A stretch of 64,000 nt of DNA from Larix kaempferi (GCA_027924585.1 BSBM01000050.1:8765501-8829500), one strand, 5' to 3'; positions 10,326-22,597 are shown, counted from the first letter of the stretch. The notes: generated by a model from the sequence alone, not told the origin. Made by a program: numbers and translations.

Positions 10326-12289
10326 ATGTGTGAGGGCAGGAGCTCATCGTATGGCTGATAGACATCATAGTTTCGTTGTTTCTTTTCGTGGGTGTGGAGG
10401 AGAGAGGAGACTGATTGGAGACCAAAACAACGGCCCCGTACAAACTGCAAAAAACTGAACATACATGGACTCAAAATGAATGAGGATTAATCTTTGATAT
10501 ATGGACGAGGAGTGCATACCCATGCTCGTATCAAGATATAAAAATAAGAATAATGAGGTCCAATGGGACTTGAATAATACATGGAGAACTACTATGTACA
10601 TCATAATGGTCCAGAGGAGACACAAAACTAGGATATATTCATGGTCCTGCCATGACTGATCTGAAGCACTGATACATTGGAATGACAACGGTCTCTCTGA
10701 ATGTGGCACCAGAAGGACTGATGAGATGTTGGATATGAAGGGGTCTAATAATTGGGTGGACTCAATGACTGATAGTCAAAATATCAATTGTACACTGGAC
10801 AATATCTTAATGGGGTACTCGAGGAAGCATATAACTGGGGTGCTTCCGAATATTGTCGCCAAGTGCAGCCTGGATATCCGTGGGAACATACAACTGGGGG
10901 GTTCCAAAGTAGACTAACCAATGTGCTAGATTCAGGGGACATCCGGGGTCTTTGACTAAGAACTGAAGGGACCAATACCCTGCACGAATCTCAATGGTGC
11001 GATCAAGGTGTTGAATTCGAGCACGTGAGAAACAACCATTCAGAGAGGCACTAAGGACTCCTCTCAAAATGGTCCGTAGGCACTCACCACTGATGGTGAT
11101 GAGTCCAAGGCACAGAGACCTCTGGGTCTATCCTCTAAAATAAATTGGCTAGCGTTGACAGAGGGAGACCTGCAAATACCAAGCAATGATGTTTCCTTGA
11201 TAGGAGCGCAAGGTGTACAACCAAAAGGTTATAGTACCGAAGGTGGGATTGACATACTTTGGGGGTGGGGAATGATTGAGTATGATGGAATTGCTTTGTT
11301 CAGAGTATGATGGCATGGCTGACCTGGTAGCATATGAAATTGACTTTGGGTACAGGGACCATAGCTTAAGGTACCAGGGACTGTGACTTCAATGGGAGAG
11401 ACTCAGGGAGACAAACTGATGAATGATATCGGGAGACTCTAAGGGTTGCATATCGCAAAATACTCTGAACAAAGGTGACCATACTAGGGAAGCTTCCATA
11501 ATAGTGTGATTAGAGATGATCTATTGTGGCATTGAGAGGCACCATGGGGGCCTTCTTCATGGTTTAAGGAGTTCAAAGAAGGGATAGAAGTGTGCTCAAA
11601 ATGGCATTGTCACGTGGATTTGTACGAGCCCAAGACAGTTCATGCTCGTAAGTGCTTTCAATTTTAAGGAATATGAAAGCGATAAGAAGACTCTGAAATG
11701 GTGGAGAGGTACCGTTGTGTGGATTTATACGAGCCCAAGACAGTGACTGCTCATTGGTGCTTTCATTTTTAGAGAGTTTAAAAGCAGTAAGAAGACTCTA
11801 GGGGGGTTCTTTTTTGTGTGTTAGTCTCCAAGGCCCAAAAAGCATAAAAGGATGCAATGAAGAACTCTTCTAGCCAATGTGACTAGAGTATTCCTTTTTC
11901 GTAATTAGTCTACAAGGTCTGGAAAAGGGGTAAACTTATACCAGGTAGACGCCCTTTCAGATACTTTTAGCGAGCATGAAAGGAAGCAAGATTGCTCAGC
12001 AATATTTTCATTGTTTTAGGAATCATAAAAGATTTTAACAGAAACTCCCTATGTGCCTTTTTTGTAAAGGAATTGCTCGGCCCAAAAAAGGGGTAAAAGG
12101 ATATGGAACAAAAGTGATGGCCAAGCAAGGAGGAAGTGTTCAATCAGGGGACAAGTATGGGAACTAAGAACAACGGTGGGGAGGAACACTGATGGGGCTC
12201 CTTTCGGGTTGATGAATGGTGGAAAATTAACGTAATAAATGCAGTATGGATGGAGCGGAGAGCTCAAGGATGGGAATTGATGCCAAAAT
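10314..12289 (-). other. element O 3' noncoding region, conserved with element N
   Basis: About 2 kb between the antisense gene and the 3' LTR, with no long ORF. Blocks match the reverse complement of N 30300-32040: for example 11890-12010 (GTAATTAGTCTACAAGGTCT, GTAGACGCCCTTTCAGATAC) pairs with 30400-30500, and 10800-10900 (CCTGGATATCCGTGGGAACA) pairs with about 31520-31560. Paired GAGCCCAAGACAGT motifs occur at about 11630 and 11730. Both strands carry many stops. Conservation without coding suggests a regulatory or packaging role, or simple descent; I cannot tell which. Confidence 0.55.
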
Positions 12290-12545
12290 CGATAAAAAAT
12301 GATGGCGACCGATGTGGCATGCAAATCGAGGCGTCAAGGTGTAGGGACACCATGTCAAAGAGAGATTTTTATGAGAGCGAGAAATGATATCAAGAATCAT
12401 CATGAACATGGAAAACTAAATCCGGCAATATAAAAACGTCAAAAATGGACAATGGCCGATGTGGCACATAAATCGAGGCGATGAGGGGCACGTAAAAAAT
12501 GCCCAAAAAATGGTCTGGTGAAATCAAGAAACTGACTCGACCACT
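12290..12545. repeat. about 148-bp tandem repeat, two copies (element O)
   Basis: GATGTGGCATGCAAATCGAGGCG near 12310 recurs as GATGTGGCACATAAATCGAGG near 12458, with shared flanks (GCGAGAAATGAT, CAAAAAATGG). It is the reverse-complement counterpart of the about 150-bp triplication at 29858-30270 in element N. Confidence 0.7.
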
Positions 12546-12883
12546 GTGAAGATATCGTCATGTTGAATCTAGTGGTATCAACGGTTTAGAAAACAGACCT
12601 CAGATGACTCTGGAATGGCTAAAAGAAGAATTGGTCCAATGTCTATAAATAGTAAGTCGACCCATAGTGACATGTGTCATTTGGACAGTTGAGTTTGATA
12701 GGAGAATTGAGTGAACCAGAGGATATTTAGCATTTGCGAGAGAACTAACCGGTGGATCTTCGTTTCGCGAGGTACAGGTAATCCTCTAGGCCCTTGACTT
12801 TAATATTATTCTATTTTCGGGGGTGACGGTCCTCGGGGAAGGTGTACCGATCACACTAGGTGACCACGATGGTATATTGCGGG

Positions 12884-13085
12884 TTCGGAGGTGAGTTGCA
12901 CGCTCCAGATCGTGGTAGTGGATCTCACAGCCGCGTTCTTGGAGTGTGATTGTGGCTTCCACAGTCGCATTCTCGAAACGCAACAGTGGCTCCCATAGCC
13001 GCGTTCTCGGAACACGATTGTGGCTCCCACAACCATGCTTTGGAGCATGACTGTGGGCCCCATAGGTGCGCTCTAGAAGCGCGCA
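12884..13085 (+). repeat. 33/34-bp array upstream of the element O antisense gene
   Basis: GTGG(A/C)TCTCAC/GTGGCTCCCA-type units start at 12918, 12952, 12986, 13020 and 13053 (spacing 34, 34, 34, 33). Each holds a CGCGTTCT-like GC core. The array lies just upstream of the PMD-like ORF. It corresponds in position to the 33-bp array at 29244-29500 in element N. Confidence 0.75.
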
Positions 13086-13229
13086 TTTTGAGGAGAAAAG
13101 AATGCTCCAAAGTGCACATGTGGGGTCTAAATGCCTTGGAATGTGTGTCGAGGTTCCATTTGGTCGGTGCACTGATCCGGAGGGGATCAATGGAGTATTT
13201 GATGTGGTTATGATGAGATTTCATTGTGT

Positions 13230-14660
13230 GGTTGGAAGGATGCCAAAGGCGACATGGAGCGTGAGATGCCGGAGGACTTGATGACTATCATCCGGCGGGA
13301 TCGTCGTGTGCAGGGGACTTTGGCACTCTGTGGGCTGCTGAAGTTTTCACAGGTGCCCCTTATGCATTCAGCATCTCTGTTGCTGAACAGGCTTGTCGGG
13401 TTTTGGGACCCAAACGTTGAGGCATTCATGGTCCAAGGTGAGAGACTACATCTCACTCTAGCGGATGTGTACTTCTTGACTGGATTGCCCTGTTTGGGTA
13501 GGATGGTGGATACTCAGCCTCGGAGGTCGGGGGATGGGGACATGGAGGATATGCTAGAGAGGCATTATTTTTCGGGGTCCTATGTGCATAAAAATGCATT
13601 GCTGGTGTGTGATTGGCAGGCTCTAGAGACCCGAGCGATCACGGCATGTGTGGTGCGTGTGTTGGGATCGCAAACGCCCCACCGAGTGTCAGGAGGACAA
13701 ATGATGTTGATTGAGCGGGTGTTATCTAGGACCTACTATGCATGGGGTCAGATGTTCCTTGCATGTGTTCAGTAGGAGCTGAGTAAGGTAAGGCAGATCG
13801 AAGGGGATTTATGATATGGTTCTTTTTTGAGCGGATTCCTACGCTACGGCCTCGGGTGCTGATCCGAGATGGAGGATTGACGGAGCCGTGGATGGTGCGG
13901 TGGGGGATATGATGTGCCGCAATGGTGGTGGGATCGTTGGCTGATATTTTACGGTAGAGTTGTTTAGGCAGTGGCTATAGATGCCTATTTTGTTCGATGA
14001 CTACCCATACCGAGCTATGGACTACCAGGGGGATCCTAAGATGTCGCGGCCTCCTGGCCAGGTCTGAGGGCCAGATGGTACGTATGCATTTTAGTTTCTT
14101 TTGATAATATCATGTTGTATTTTTGCTTGAAAATCTATGATGATAGCTAGAGATGTTTGATGATGTTGACCTTTCTGGTGTTGGTTTTTGCAGATGTGGG
14201 ACCACAGCCACCATAGGGGCGTCGGGACGACAGGGGTCGCATAGTGATGGAAGGCCCACCCGATCGAGGGGAGGTCTAGAGATGTGATGATGATGTTACA
14301 CTAGAGGCCTTATGGGCCAGCTTTGATCGGTTACTGGTCGAGGTGGAGGACAAGAGTTGGCGGTATTTAGACCCGGAGTTGCTGGATGTTTGTTACGATG
14401 CTCCACGAGAGTGGAGATCTATCCTGAGGCGGGTTGTTGTATTGGTGGTATAGAGGAGGGCTCAGGACCGGTTGGATGCTCCTGATTTTGATGATGAGGA
14501 TCCAGAGGAGCTGGAGGAGGAGCAGGGGGAGGATGAGTTAGAAGCAGAGGCAGAGGCTACAGGTGATGACGAGGATGCGGATCGAGCGGGGGATTCTGAT
14601 TATACAGTTCGTGGGCTTCCCCTAATGCTGATGAGCATATGGGGATGTTTTTTGTATATA
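13230..14660 (+). pseudogene. antisense PMD-like gene of element O (two exons visible)
   Basis: Exon 1 (about 13230-14077) encodes LTLADVYFLTGLP near 13456-13490, preceded by LLNRLVGFWDPNVEAFMVQG and followed by YYAWGQMFLAC. This is the pattern of the plant mobile domain (PMD, aminotransferase-like), known from plant transposons and a few host silencing genes. A GT-AG intron is predicted at 14078-14193 (GATG/GTACGT ... TTTTTGCAG). Exon 2 (from 14194) continues DVGPQPP and ends in an acidic tail (DFDDEDPEELEEEQGEDELE) with MLMSIWG near 14630. Frame breaks include TAG after FLACVQ, a deletion/frameshift around 13790-13820, a TGA before the intron (Trp in N) and TAG near 14450. It lies antisense to gag-pol and convergent with it. 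Confidence 0.75.
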
Positions 14661-14764
14661 CGGCTGATATCATATGGAGAGGATGCCATTGGGGCTCCTC
14701 GATGTATTTTTTGTATAGTTGGGTGCTAAGGGAACTCATGACTTTTTATGACAATATGGTATAT

Positions 14765-14905
14765 ATACATGCACATGGATGCATTTTTTGATGATAGAGT
14801 CTCGTATGCATGTGGATGCACATATTGGTGTTGCTTTTATTTTGTTGCACGTGGATGCAATATTTATGTTGTTTATATGCACGTGGATGCAATATGATGA
14901 TGGAT
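14765..14905. repeat. TGCATCCACGTGCA-type repeats at the pol/antisense convergence (element O)
   Basis: Four copies of TGCA(C/T)GTGGATGCA or close variants (about 14770, 14808, 14849, 14879) lie in the short stretch between the end of the antisense gene and the end of the pol frame. Each is an imperfect palindrome (ATGCA ... TGCAT). Element N has the same motif at the equivalent place (27352-27620). This position suggests a role at the 3' ends of both transcripts, but that is inference. Confidence 0.7.
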
Positions 14906-15011
14906 TATTTTTGTTGTTTCTATGGTTTTTAGATGCTTATATGATGTGATAAAGATGGTTAATGTCCTACATGGTTTGGCTGATGTGCCAGTCTAGAATG
15001 TTGTTAGCCAT

Positions 15012-15400
15012 TTAATCTGCCACACTTTTTTTATTTCTTGGGACATGAGTGAATGTAATGGATTCAAATTGTCTGATCATTTGTTTAGTGCACAGGAAAT
15101 TTCTAAAGAGGCAAGGATCGCATACCTGGTAATAGTTGTTGAGTTGGGAGACAAGAAGCTGGGAGTCTAGGAACACATGAAGGTGACTTATACCTATCTG
15201 GAGGGTAGCAGTCAGGAGACTAGTCACAGCATCGCACTCAACCTGGTTATTTGTAGCAACACCTACGCATACTCCATTGATATGAAACAACTCATGTGAG
15301 GGGGAATATAGTACCCAAGCTGTGGAGGCAAGATTTGGATACCATCAACTTGCACCATCAGCGAAGCCAACATAGTAAAGTGAACAAGATCCATATGTGG
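15012..15400 (-). pseudogene. element O: RNase H downstream of integrase
   Basis: The minus strand reads YYVGFADGAS, stop, WYPNLASTAWVLYSPSHELFHINGVCVGVATNNQVECDAV, then HVFLDSQLLVSQLNN and FTHVPRNKKSVAD before a stop at 15012. These are the DGAS, E, LDSQL and VAD motifs of an archaeal/plant-type RNase H like the second RNase H of Tat-lineage Ty3/Gypsy elements. The Glu lies in VEC where N has AEY. A TGA interrupts it after DGAS. It is in the same frame as the integrase and lies on its downstream side, which is not the usual RT-RNaseH-INT order. Confidence 0.8.
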
Positions 15401-15486
15401 TCATGCAGGGAAGCAAAGCGTAAGGTCCTGGATGATGAAAGCAAAAAAAGAATCAAAACTGTCCAACATGGACTGTTGTGTCCAAA

Positions 15487-16545
15487 AAGTGCTAAGGGTA
15501 AAATCATTTAAGGTACAACCCATTACAGGGGTTGCGCAGGGGGTTTCCTTCTGAATCGGTCAGAATGTATGCCCCATGTGCAAGGCAGGTGTGTACAATG
15601 TATGGGCCTTGCCACATGGATTAAAACTTTCATTTACCCATTTTATCGTGGGCTTGGTCATAAACGAGTACAAGGTCTCCTTCACAGAAGGCATGCGGGT
15701 GGACATGTTTATTGTAACCAACTTTGGAGCGGTTTTTCATGGCCTCAATGGTTTGAAGGGCTACGCGGCGGTCTTCGTCGGCTTGCTCTAACAAAATTAA
15801 GCATTGTTCGAGTGGTGATGTGTTTGGAAGGAGCTCAATAGCGATGTGCAATGATGGGATCTGAAACTCTATGGGGAGCACAGATTCAACACCGTGAACC
15901 AAATGAAAAGGGGTAAAACTGGTGGCGGTCTTAGTGGATGTACGGTAATCTCATAGTGCGGAAAAACGCATATGATTCCAATTGGATGTATGTCAGTCAA
16001 TGGTGCGTTGAAGGATTGTCTTCAAGATTTTGTTAATGGCCTCGACTCGGCCATTCCCTTGGGGGTTGTAGGCGGAGGAATATTGATGTTTGAATTTGAG
16101 GAGAGTCAACAACTCTTGCCAGATAGCATCTTCAAAATGTGAGCCATGGTCGGAGATGAGTTGCTTAGGGACTCCAAAACGAGTGATGACATGGTTAAAA
16201 AAGAAGCAGGTTGCAGTGTCAGCTTTGCAGTTGAAGGTAGGCATGGATTCGGCCCATTTGGTGAAGTAGTCGACAACCACAATGATGTACTTATGGCCAC
16301 TTGCGGAGGGAGGATTGCATTCCATGAAGTCAATGGCCCATTTGCCAAAATGGACCAATGGTAGCGGCAATATTTGACAGCTATGATACAGTCAGTAAAT
16401 AGTGTCGGCCAAAAGTACCCTGTGCGGATCACCTTTTGGGGAGTGGCCATTCGAGAGAAATGCCCACCGTAGGATCTGCTATGACAGTCATTGAGAACTT
16501 GTTCTACTTTGTCTCGTGTGAGGAAACGTCGTAAGATGGTGTCAA
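15487..16545 (-). pseudogene. element O: integrase
   Basis: The order is a zinc-binding region at about 16545-16380 (NDCHSRSYGGHFSRMA, TGYFWPTLFTD; the Cys pair is degraded), then the catalytic core with Asp at 16329-16331 (AIDFME), Asp at 16149-16151 (LISDHGSHF) and Glu at 16041-16043 (RVEAINK). The D2-E spacing is 35 residues, as in D,D35E integrases. The C-terminal domain follows, with the GPY motif (MWQGPYIV, GPY at 15608-15600) and NGLYLK near 15510. In-frame stops occur at DxHT and ALxDYRT, both at sites where relatives have Trp. A frameshift separates it from the upstream zinc-knuckle region. No RT or classical RNase H lies before it. Confidence 0.85.
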
Positions 16546-16569
16546 CACCATATCGATATAGGACATCGC

Positions 16570-18090
16570 CTAGGAGAAGATAATGGGAGGCATGGTGACG
16601 GAATATGTAATCTCTTTTGAGGAGGAATATGTTGGGGGATGAATTTCCTCAATGGTAGGGGCATATATTTCTAGATTGGAATGAGTTAGTTCATAGAGAG
16701 CCAATTGGTATTCTGGGAGATCAGGGCAGTGATGCGAGTAATGGCCATAAATACCGCATATCACGCAAGGGTGATTGGTACAGAGCGATTTATCACGGGG
16801 CTTAGGATTAGGGTCAAGTTTGACGACCGGGATGTTGGGATCATCATCTAATGTTTGCATGTGTTCCTGAAGTGCTGGTAGTTGCGGACATTGATGGGTA
16901 GCATGGCCCAAATCATCACACAAAGAGAATTTGAGGGGAGCATGGAATGGAGGAGGATTCTTTGCTAGCTTTGGTGTAGATGGTGTAGTGTAAGTTTGTG
17001 GACCCTTGCCCCCAATGTGGCAGGGTGGAGGTTGTGCACTACCCGATGTGGATACAGTTGCCACCCCTGGAGGTGGGTGGTTCGTCATAGTAATAGGTTG
17101 AACTGGTTGTAAAATGACTTTTGGTGTCAGGGGAGGAGTTGGGGCGGGTAGGTACCACACAGGTATTCCTAATGTTAACCCAGGAAGATTTAAAGTAGCC
17201 ATTACTGGGGTGCTGACTGTTCCCGAAGGATGGAATAAGAACGAGATAGTGTGGATAGGTGTGGCTCCGACATGACTAGGCACTAATGGTGGTTGCGGCA
17301 GTAAAGGGAGTTGTTGGGTGGGTGTATGTGTATTTTGTGAGAGGGTGCACAAATCAGATATCTTGGCTGACCGCAAAGGTGGAGGAATGGATTGAAATGT
17401 GGAAGTCATGGATGTATCGGAGTATATCCCAGGCCCGATTGTGGAGACCAAGGATGTATGTGCATTGTGAACGAGTTGTTCAATCATGGGGAGAACGTTT
17501 TCGGGTGCGGCGGGGGCATTGGGATCGTAGTACGTAATTTGATCGATCTTGACCACACGTCCCTTGTGGGGGAACATCATGATGCGAAAGAATGATGAAG
17601 TGACAGCCTTAATGGCATACATGTAAGTGCATCCAAGTAAGAGGTTATAATCGAGCTGGGCATTGATGACTTCTATGTCGATAAGGATTATTTTTCTTGC
17701 TAAATGGATTGTAACATTGTCCAAAAGGCCTTGCAGTTGGGTTGAGTGGCCATCATAAGCTCGTAATGCGGTGGTGGATGGCTGTAGTGTAGGAAATCTG
17801 AGTTTCTACCAGACGAAAGTTGACATAACGCATGTGGAGGAACCTTCATCAATGATGCATCGATGGATCAGAAGATTCCAAATGGATATAGAGACTTGAA
17901 ATGCTAATATGGAAGGAATGCGTGGTTCGTATTGGTCCAGGTCGAATTCCATCATTCGTGAGTCAGAAGGGTCAATCGTGCCAATGGCGGATAACTGAGT
18001 CTTGCATTGGGCAGGACAGTTCTTTAGAACCTCTAGGGCTGACATAGAAACACAAGATTCGGCTAAGTCATCCACAATGTTATAATTAGA
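16570..18090 (-). pseudogene. element O: retropepsin, Pro-rich linker and two zinc knuckles
   Basis: The protease has HRCIIDEGSSTCVMS with the catalytic Asp at 17850-17848, then NAQLDYNLLLGCTYMYA and MMFPHKGRVVKIDQITYYDP. The D-E-G in place of D-S/T-G is shared with element N and, from memory, with related plant Gypsy proteases, so it is probably lineage-typical rather than damage. A TAG after STFVW replaces Gln of N. A Pro-rich linker of about 200 residues follows, then two CCHC knuckles: FSLCDDLGHATHQC (first Cys lost to Phe) and CVICGIYGHYSHHC. The frame closes at 16570, where the RT-proximal sequence should start. Confidence 0.8.
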
Positions 18091-20251
18091 AGAGGCGCGA
18101 GCATTTGGATTATTATTGATTTGACGAAGTGGGAAACGAGGGGATTTGGGGCCCCCGTCTTAGTAGGTATGTGTAACGACTGATTAGTGGGGAGAGAGTT
18201 GCTGGCTTTATCAGCTAGAATGGCCTCAAAGGTGGAGCCATATTGGTTTTGGCGTGTTTGGAGGTTGACATCTGTCGATGACATCATTAACAGGTGGTGA
18301 GTACCTGAGTCCATGTGTTGATGAGTAGGTGCAGCATAAGTAATTTGTTGTTGTGGTGTTGTGGTTCCTTAAGGGGGAGCCATTGGGTTGAGTGTTCACC
18401 ACTCCTTGCATGGATAAAGGATTCTGCAGTACCATAGGTTGTCTTTGAGGTGGTGGGGGGTTAGGTGGCGTCGGCTGTGCCGGGTGCCCCTGAAATTGGG
18501 TGTCATCAGTCCAAAGTTGGAGTGCGCGTTCCAAATGGGGGCAAGTGTGTGTATAATGGTCGTATACCCCGCATATGGAACAAGGGTGGTTTGTTCATAA
18601 ATTGGGGTTCTTACCTTGTTTCAGTTGTCGATCAGGGTTTTGGTTGGTGGGAGAAACGTTGTTATTGTTTGGAGGATTGGGTGGTTGGCCGCCTTGGTCC
18701 TGAGGTTTGTTGTTTCCGCAGTTGCGTCCTCTCCTATGGTTTCGTTGGCCTTGTTGATTGCGTTGGGTATTCTGGTTCTGTTGCGGGGTTTTTTGTGCAT
18801 ACACTTGCCCTTGGGGGGTAGGGGGATTATGAGGTTGCGTAGGTGTTGGAGCAGGTTGTGGTGGATAATAAGAGGGAGAGGCTTGAGGTGGGATAGGTGC
18901 TGGTGCTGCCTGATGTTGATGAGACTGAGCGACTAGGGTTTGGGTTGCTACAGGTGTTGCCTGTGGTGGGTAATAAACCGATGGGGCTTGAGAGTGAACA
19001 GGGGCTTGTGCGTCCTGCTGATGGTAATATGTAGTAGGTGCGACTAGCAGGATGTAGGTTGTAGATGCGTGGCCATAACACTGTGGTGGACATGAGGGTC
19101 CATGGGTGTGGTGGGTGTGTGTCATGGGAGCATACGAATTTGTAGCTCCGGAGTGGGATGTGGCTCGCGAAAGGTCGGGGAAAATATTATTGTGTGTGAC
19201 GGTAAAGGGTTGGTTGTGTGATGCAACATGTCCAATGATGCCATTGGCGGCATGGGATGCCCCCGGCGCGTCGTTACGAGAGGCATCGCCGTAGGGAGTG
19301 TCGGGTAAAATGGTATATAAGTAGCCAGACTGGGCGTAGATGAGATCAAATTGCTGGGATTTCAGAATAGATTCTTCTTCATACTGGGGTCGTTCAGATG
19401 CCACATCCTTGGAATAACTAGAAGGAGAAATTTCAGAAACCAATCTAGGAAGATACAGTCATCTAACTTAATCTTGCACAAGCTTTCATGTTTATGCCAC
19501 TCATGAATGTGATCAGTGATGTGGGTGGCCGTGTTCTGTCTGCAAGATAGTAGGATCTCTACTCTTGTGTCGTAACAGACGGTTAACTGAAACAACTGCA
19601 GAAAGGTTGAGGCAAGGGATGTAAAGGTGGAGTGGGTCCCATGAGGTTGCTCGATGTACCACTTAGCTACAAGGCCAGTAAGGGTCCATTGTAATAGCCG
19701 AAGGCGGATGGAGACATCCACTATGGAGTTGGAGGAACACCATAATGGAAAGACATAATGTGATTCTGGGGATCCTCACCTGCCTTGCCCTCAAACTTGG
19801 GGATCTCCGATGGGAGTTTAGTAAGCATATGAGGCCACATGGGATCATGTCGGATGGGGTCGTTGGTCAATTTGGCCAGGTCAGGAAGGTTGTAGCTAGC
19901 CATGAATGGAAAACTAGAAGAAGGATGTGACATGATCGTGGGGGCATACGCTCTAGCAGTAGTACTTATGGTGGGGCCAGTTCCCCCAATGGAAGGAGCA
20001 GTGGTATAAGTCATGATGGCGGTCGTGGGGCCGCCAGCCATGAGTGGGGGTACTGTGTAAGAAGGACCTGTACCCCCAATATGTGCAGTGGAAATATGAG
20101 CCATAACAGGGATGTTGGGACCCCCAAATAGAGGTGTGGGGATCGTGTGGGAAGGGCATGCGCCTCCAAGTGTACTATGAGTCACTGACGGGGCGGTACT
20201 AAGTCTAGTAGTCGTTGGGATTTGAGTGATTACAGGGATGGTAGGTGTGGG
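18091..20251 (-). pseudogene. element O: gag (main part)
   Basis: From the element N insertion site at 20251 downward: a Gly/Pro/Thr-rich N-terminal region, NLPDLAKLTNDPIRHDP, EIPKFEGKAGEDPQNHIMSF, then the gag core (LRLLQWTLTGLVAKWYIEQP, LQLFQLTVCYDTRVEILL, THITDHIHEW). A long Pro/Gln/His-rich region follows (about 19150-18650), and then basic RNA-binding sequence (QRNHRRGRNCGNNK) ahead of a zinc-knuckle region near 18600-18530. Frames change near 19730, 19445 and 18300. The N-terminal part of the same gag lies on the other side of element N at 32770-33060. Confidence 0.8.
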
Positions 20252-20973
20252 TGTTAACACCTAAAAAGTGCTCACTAGCTCATTTCCTTATTCACATGAC
20301 CCATTTGTCCACTTTTCCACCATTTGAGCCTCTAAAGCCAACAAAAGGTCACCAAAAGACCTTAATACACCCCTTTTTCCACTCAAAATGAGTATTTTTC
20401 CTAAAAAAGCATAAAAAAACCCTCAAAAAGGGTCCAAAATTCCCAAAATATTAAAAAGGGAATAAAAATATTCAAAATATTCAAAAAAGGAAAAGGGAGG
20501 GAAAACGTACCTAAACCATGTTAGTCAATACCATTGGTTTCCTCAAAACCACAATGGTATTCCCCGCCACCAAAACCTATAAAAAGGTGGTAGGGGCTCC
20601 TCACTTTACATCCATCCATCTTCCTATCCTCATGGTGCCAAAATCTCCCTTGAGCTTTTGGCCATTGTAGCAACCTTGGAGAAGGGACCCTTTGGAGTTT
20701 GGAGCTACTCACCCTTGGAGCTACTCAACCACCTTCATCACTTGGAGGTATTACTATTGCAAGCACTTGCTTGCCCCCATTTTCAATACAAAGTTATTTT
20801 TTCTATTTCTTGTTCTTATTTTTTAATTCAAAAGTTTATTATGATATGCACATGCTAGTTTAGTTTAGTTTTAGATTTAGATTTAGTTTATTGTTTTTGC
20901 TTAATATTGAAACTGTTGCTACTAGTTAGCAGGTGCCCATTGCACTAAGCTTGGTTGCAAAACCGAGCCAACA
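20252..20973 (+). mobile_element. element N 5' LTR
   Basis: TGTTAACACC ... GAGCCAACA, 722 bp, paired with 32049-32769. The TATA box is TATAAAAA at 20578-20585 (CCTATAAAAAGG). The 3' part holds TAGTTTAGTTTTAGATTTAG repeats and GTTAGCAGGTGCCC. There is a 10-bp palindromic start (TGTTAACA). Confidence 0.92.
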
Positions 20974-20978
20974 GTTTT

Positions 20979-20993
20979 TGGCGACTCCGCTGG
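20979..20993 (+). promoter_or_regulatory. element N primer-binding site
   Basis: TGGCGACTCCGCTGG lies five bases after the LTR end. Its start is complementary to a tRNA 3' end in ...GTCGCCA. TGGCGACTC-type sites are reported for Tat/Ogre-like Gypsy elements and attributed to tRNA-Arg; I am recalling that and cannot check the tRNA here. Confidence 0.75.
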
Positions 20994-22597
20994 CTTGAAT
21001 CTTTAAATCTCAAAATTTTATTTTTTGCTTTAGATCTTAATTTTTGTTCATTTTAGTCAGTTTAAATCATAGATCTGCCATCCTAGAAAACAGATCTATT
21101 GTTGCTCTGGATTTTGCCCCTTTTTATTGCCATTAATAGCCCGAAATCGTCATTTTCGGGTTCGTTTTTCGCCGTCTGCGTACGGATTTCGCCTCACGGC
21201 TTTTTGCCTAACAGTCGCGCGGCTCATCGCGACTGTGCGGCTCTTTTCCGCGCGGTTCACTGCGGCTTCGTGGCCAATTAGCGCGCTTCACATCACAGCT
21301 TCGTGGACATTTTCCGTGCTGCACATCGCGACTGTGTGACGAAATCCCGCGTTGCACATCGCGGCTTCGCGGCTGAAACCCGCGCTGCCCATCGCGACTG
21401 TGCGACTGAAACTCGCGCGGTCCATCACGGTTGTTCTGTCAAAACCTGCAATGCCAATTTTTTCCATTCGGCCAATCCGTTAAAAAATTAATTTTTTGCT
21501 GTGTTTTCTGCCCAACTAGCACATTTTACAGTATTAAAATTCTTGCACTTTTTACAGCTAGAAATATTTTACTATTTAGAATGCTCATTTAAAAAGTCTT
21601 TTTAAAAATTTTCAGAAATTGAAAGAAGGATTTATTTTGTATTTTATCTAGATTAAAAAAATTTACTGTTTACTTCCTTCATATTTTGCCCATAGCAATT
21701 TTTGAAAAAGAAATCCATTTATTTCTTGAAAAAGTCATATTATTTGCTTTCCTATTTCAAAAGATCCTTTGTTTTTTGAATATTTTCTGCAAAGCATTTA
21801 CTTTTTCAATTTCAGTTTAAAATACCACACGTGCACCCACTCAAACACATAATTTAAACTGAGCCTTAAAATTTACCCTAATTTCAACCAACTTTTAACC
21901 CCACTTGGGGAGCACTTAAAAGAACTTTGTAGCTAGGTAGTATTGAGGGGATAGGTGTTCCAATAACACCCCTCAGTTATTACATTTGAGACATAGCTAT
22001 TGTCCATTAGGGAACCAAAATCTCCTAGTATTTTTTGGCATGGTCATAACGAGTTTATCGGAAGGCCTCTCCCCTAGGAGGGTTGAAGTCGCAAGGATGG
22101 TTCTGGAAGCCTGAGTGGAATACTGAAATCCATTCAGTAACCAAAGGCTACCATTCGCAGTTCTCAGGATATCCCTGTATGGGGGTATTGCGGTAAAAGG
22201 ACCAAACGGCAGATTTACCTTTTCTGGACATGTCATGAACGGAGTATCCTAGTTGCCATTCTTTAGGATTGATTACCCGGTGTCCCTCCCAGTAGGGGGA
22301 TATCTAGTCGTTGATTCAACATTCAATATGTTCTGACTTGGATTTCATCACCTTGCAAAGAATATCGTTTGTTGATTCACAATACTTTTAGTTAGGTGTT
22401 TGCATGATACAATCCACCTTTGGTCTAGTAGCACCTCTTTTTTCTAGAAGTTGTTTTCCTGTTGGTACTCTGACCATTTTTTGAATCCCTCCACTTATTA
22501 TAGCACAGCTGCTATAATAAGTGCCTTTTGAGGTTGATTTTTTTTGGCCTGAGAGCCTTTATTTTCACTCCCCTTTTTGCACCCTTGGTTGCATTAG
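20994..22597 (+). other. element N leader
   Basis: Untranslated leader of about 1.6 kb before the gag frame. It contains the 33-bp array at 21222-21452, then AT-rich sequence. The block at 21800-22330 (CCCCACTTGGGGAGCACTTA, GGGGTATTGCGG...) is conserved as reverse complement in the leader of element O (about 33060-33990). No ATG-initiated ORF with coding character is present. The leader 22489-22515 has a short perfect inverted repeat (TTATTATAGCAC/GCTATAATAA). Confidence 0.7.
21222..21452 (+). repeat. 33-bp tandem array in element N leader (seven units)
   Basis: Units begin at 21222, 21255, 21288, 21321, 21354, 21387 and 21420, exactly 33 bp apart. The consensus is approximately G-CACATCGCGGCTTCGCGG...GAAACCCGCG. 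Since 33 is a multiple of three, a frame shows 11-residue repeats (AHRDC...ETR). The same unit family recurs at 29244-29500 in the same orientation. Confidence 0.92.
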
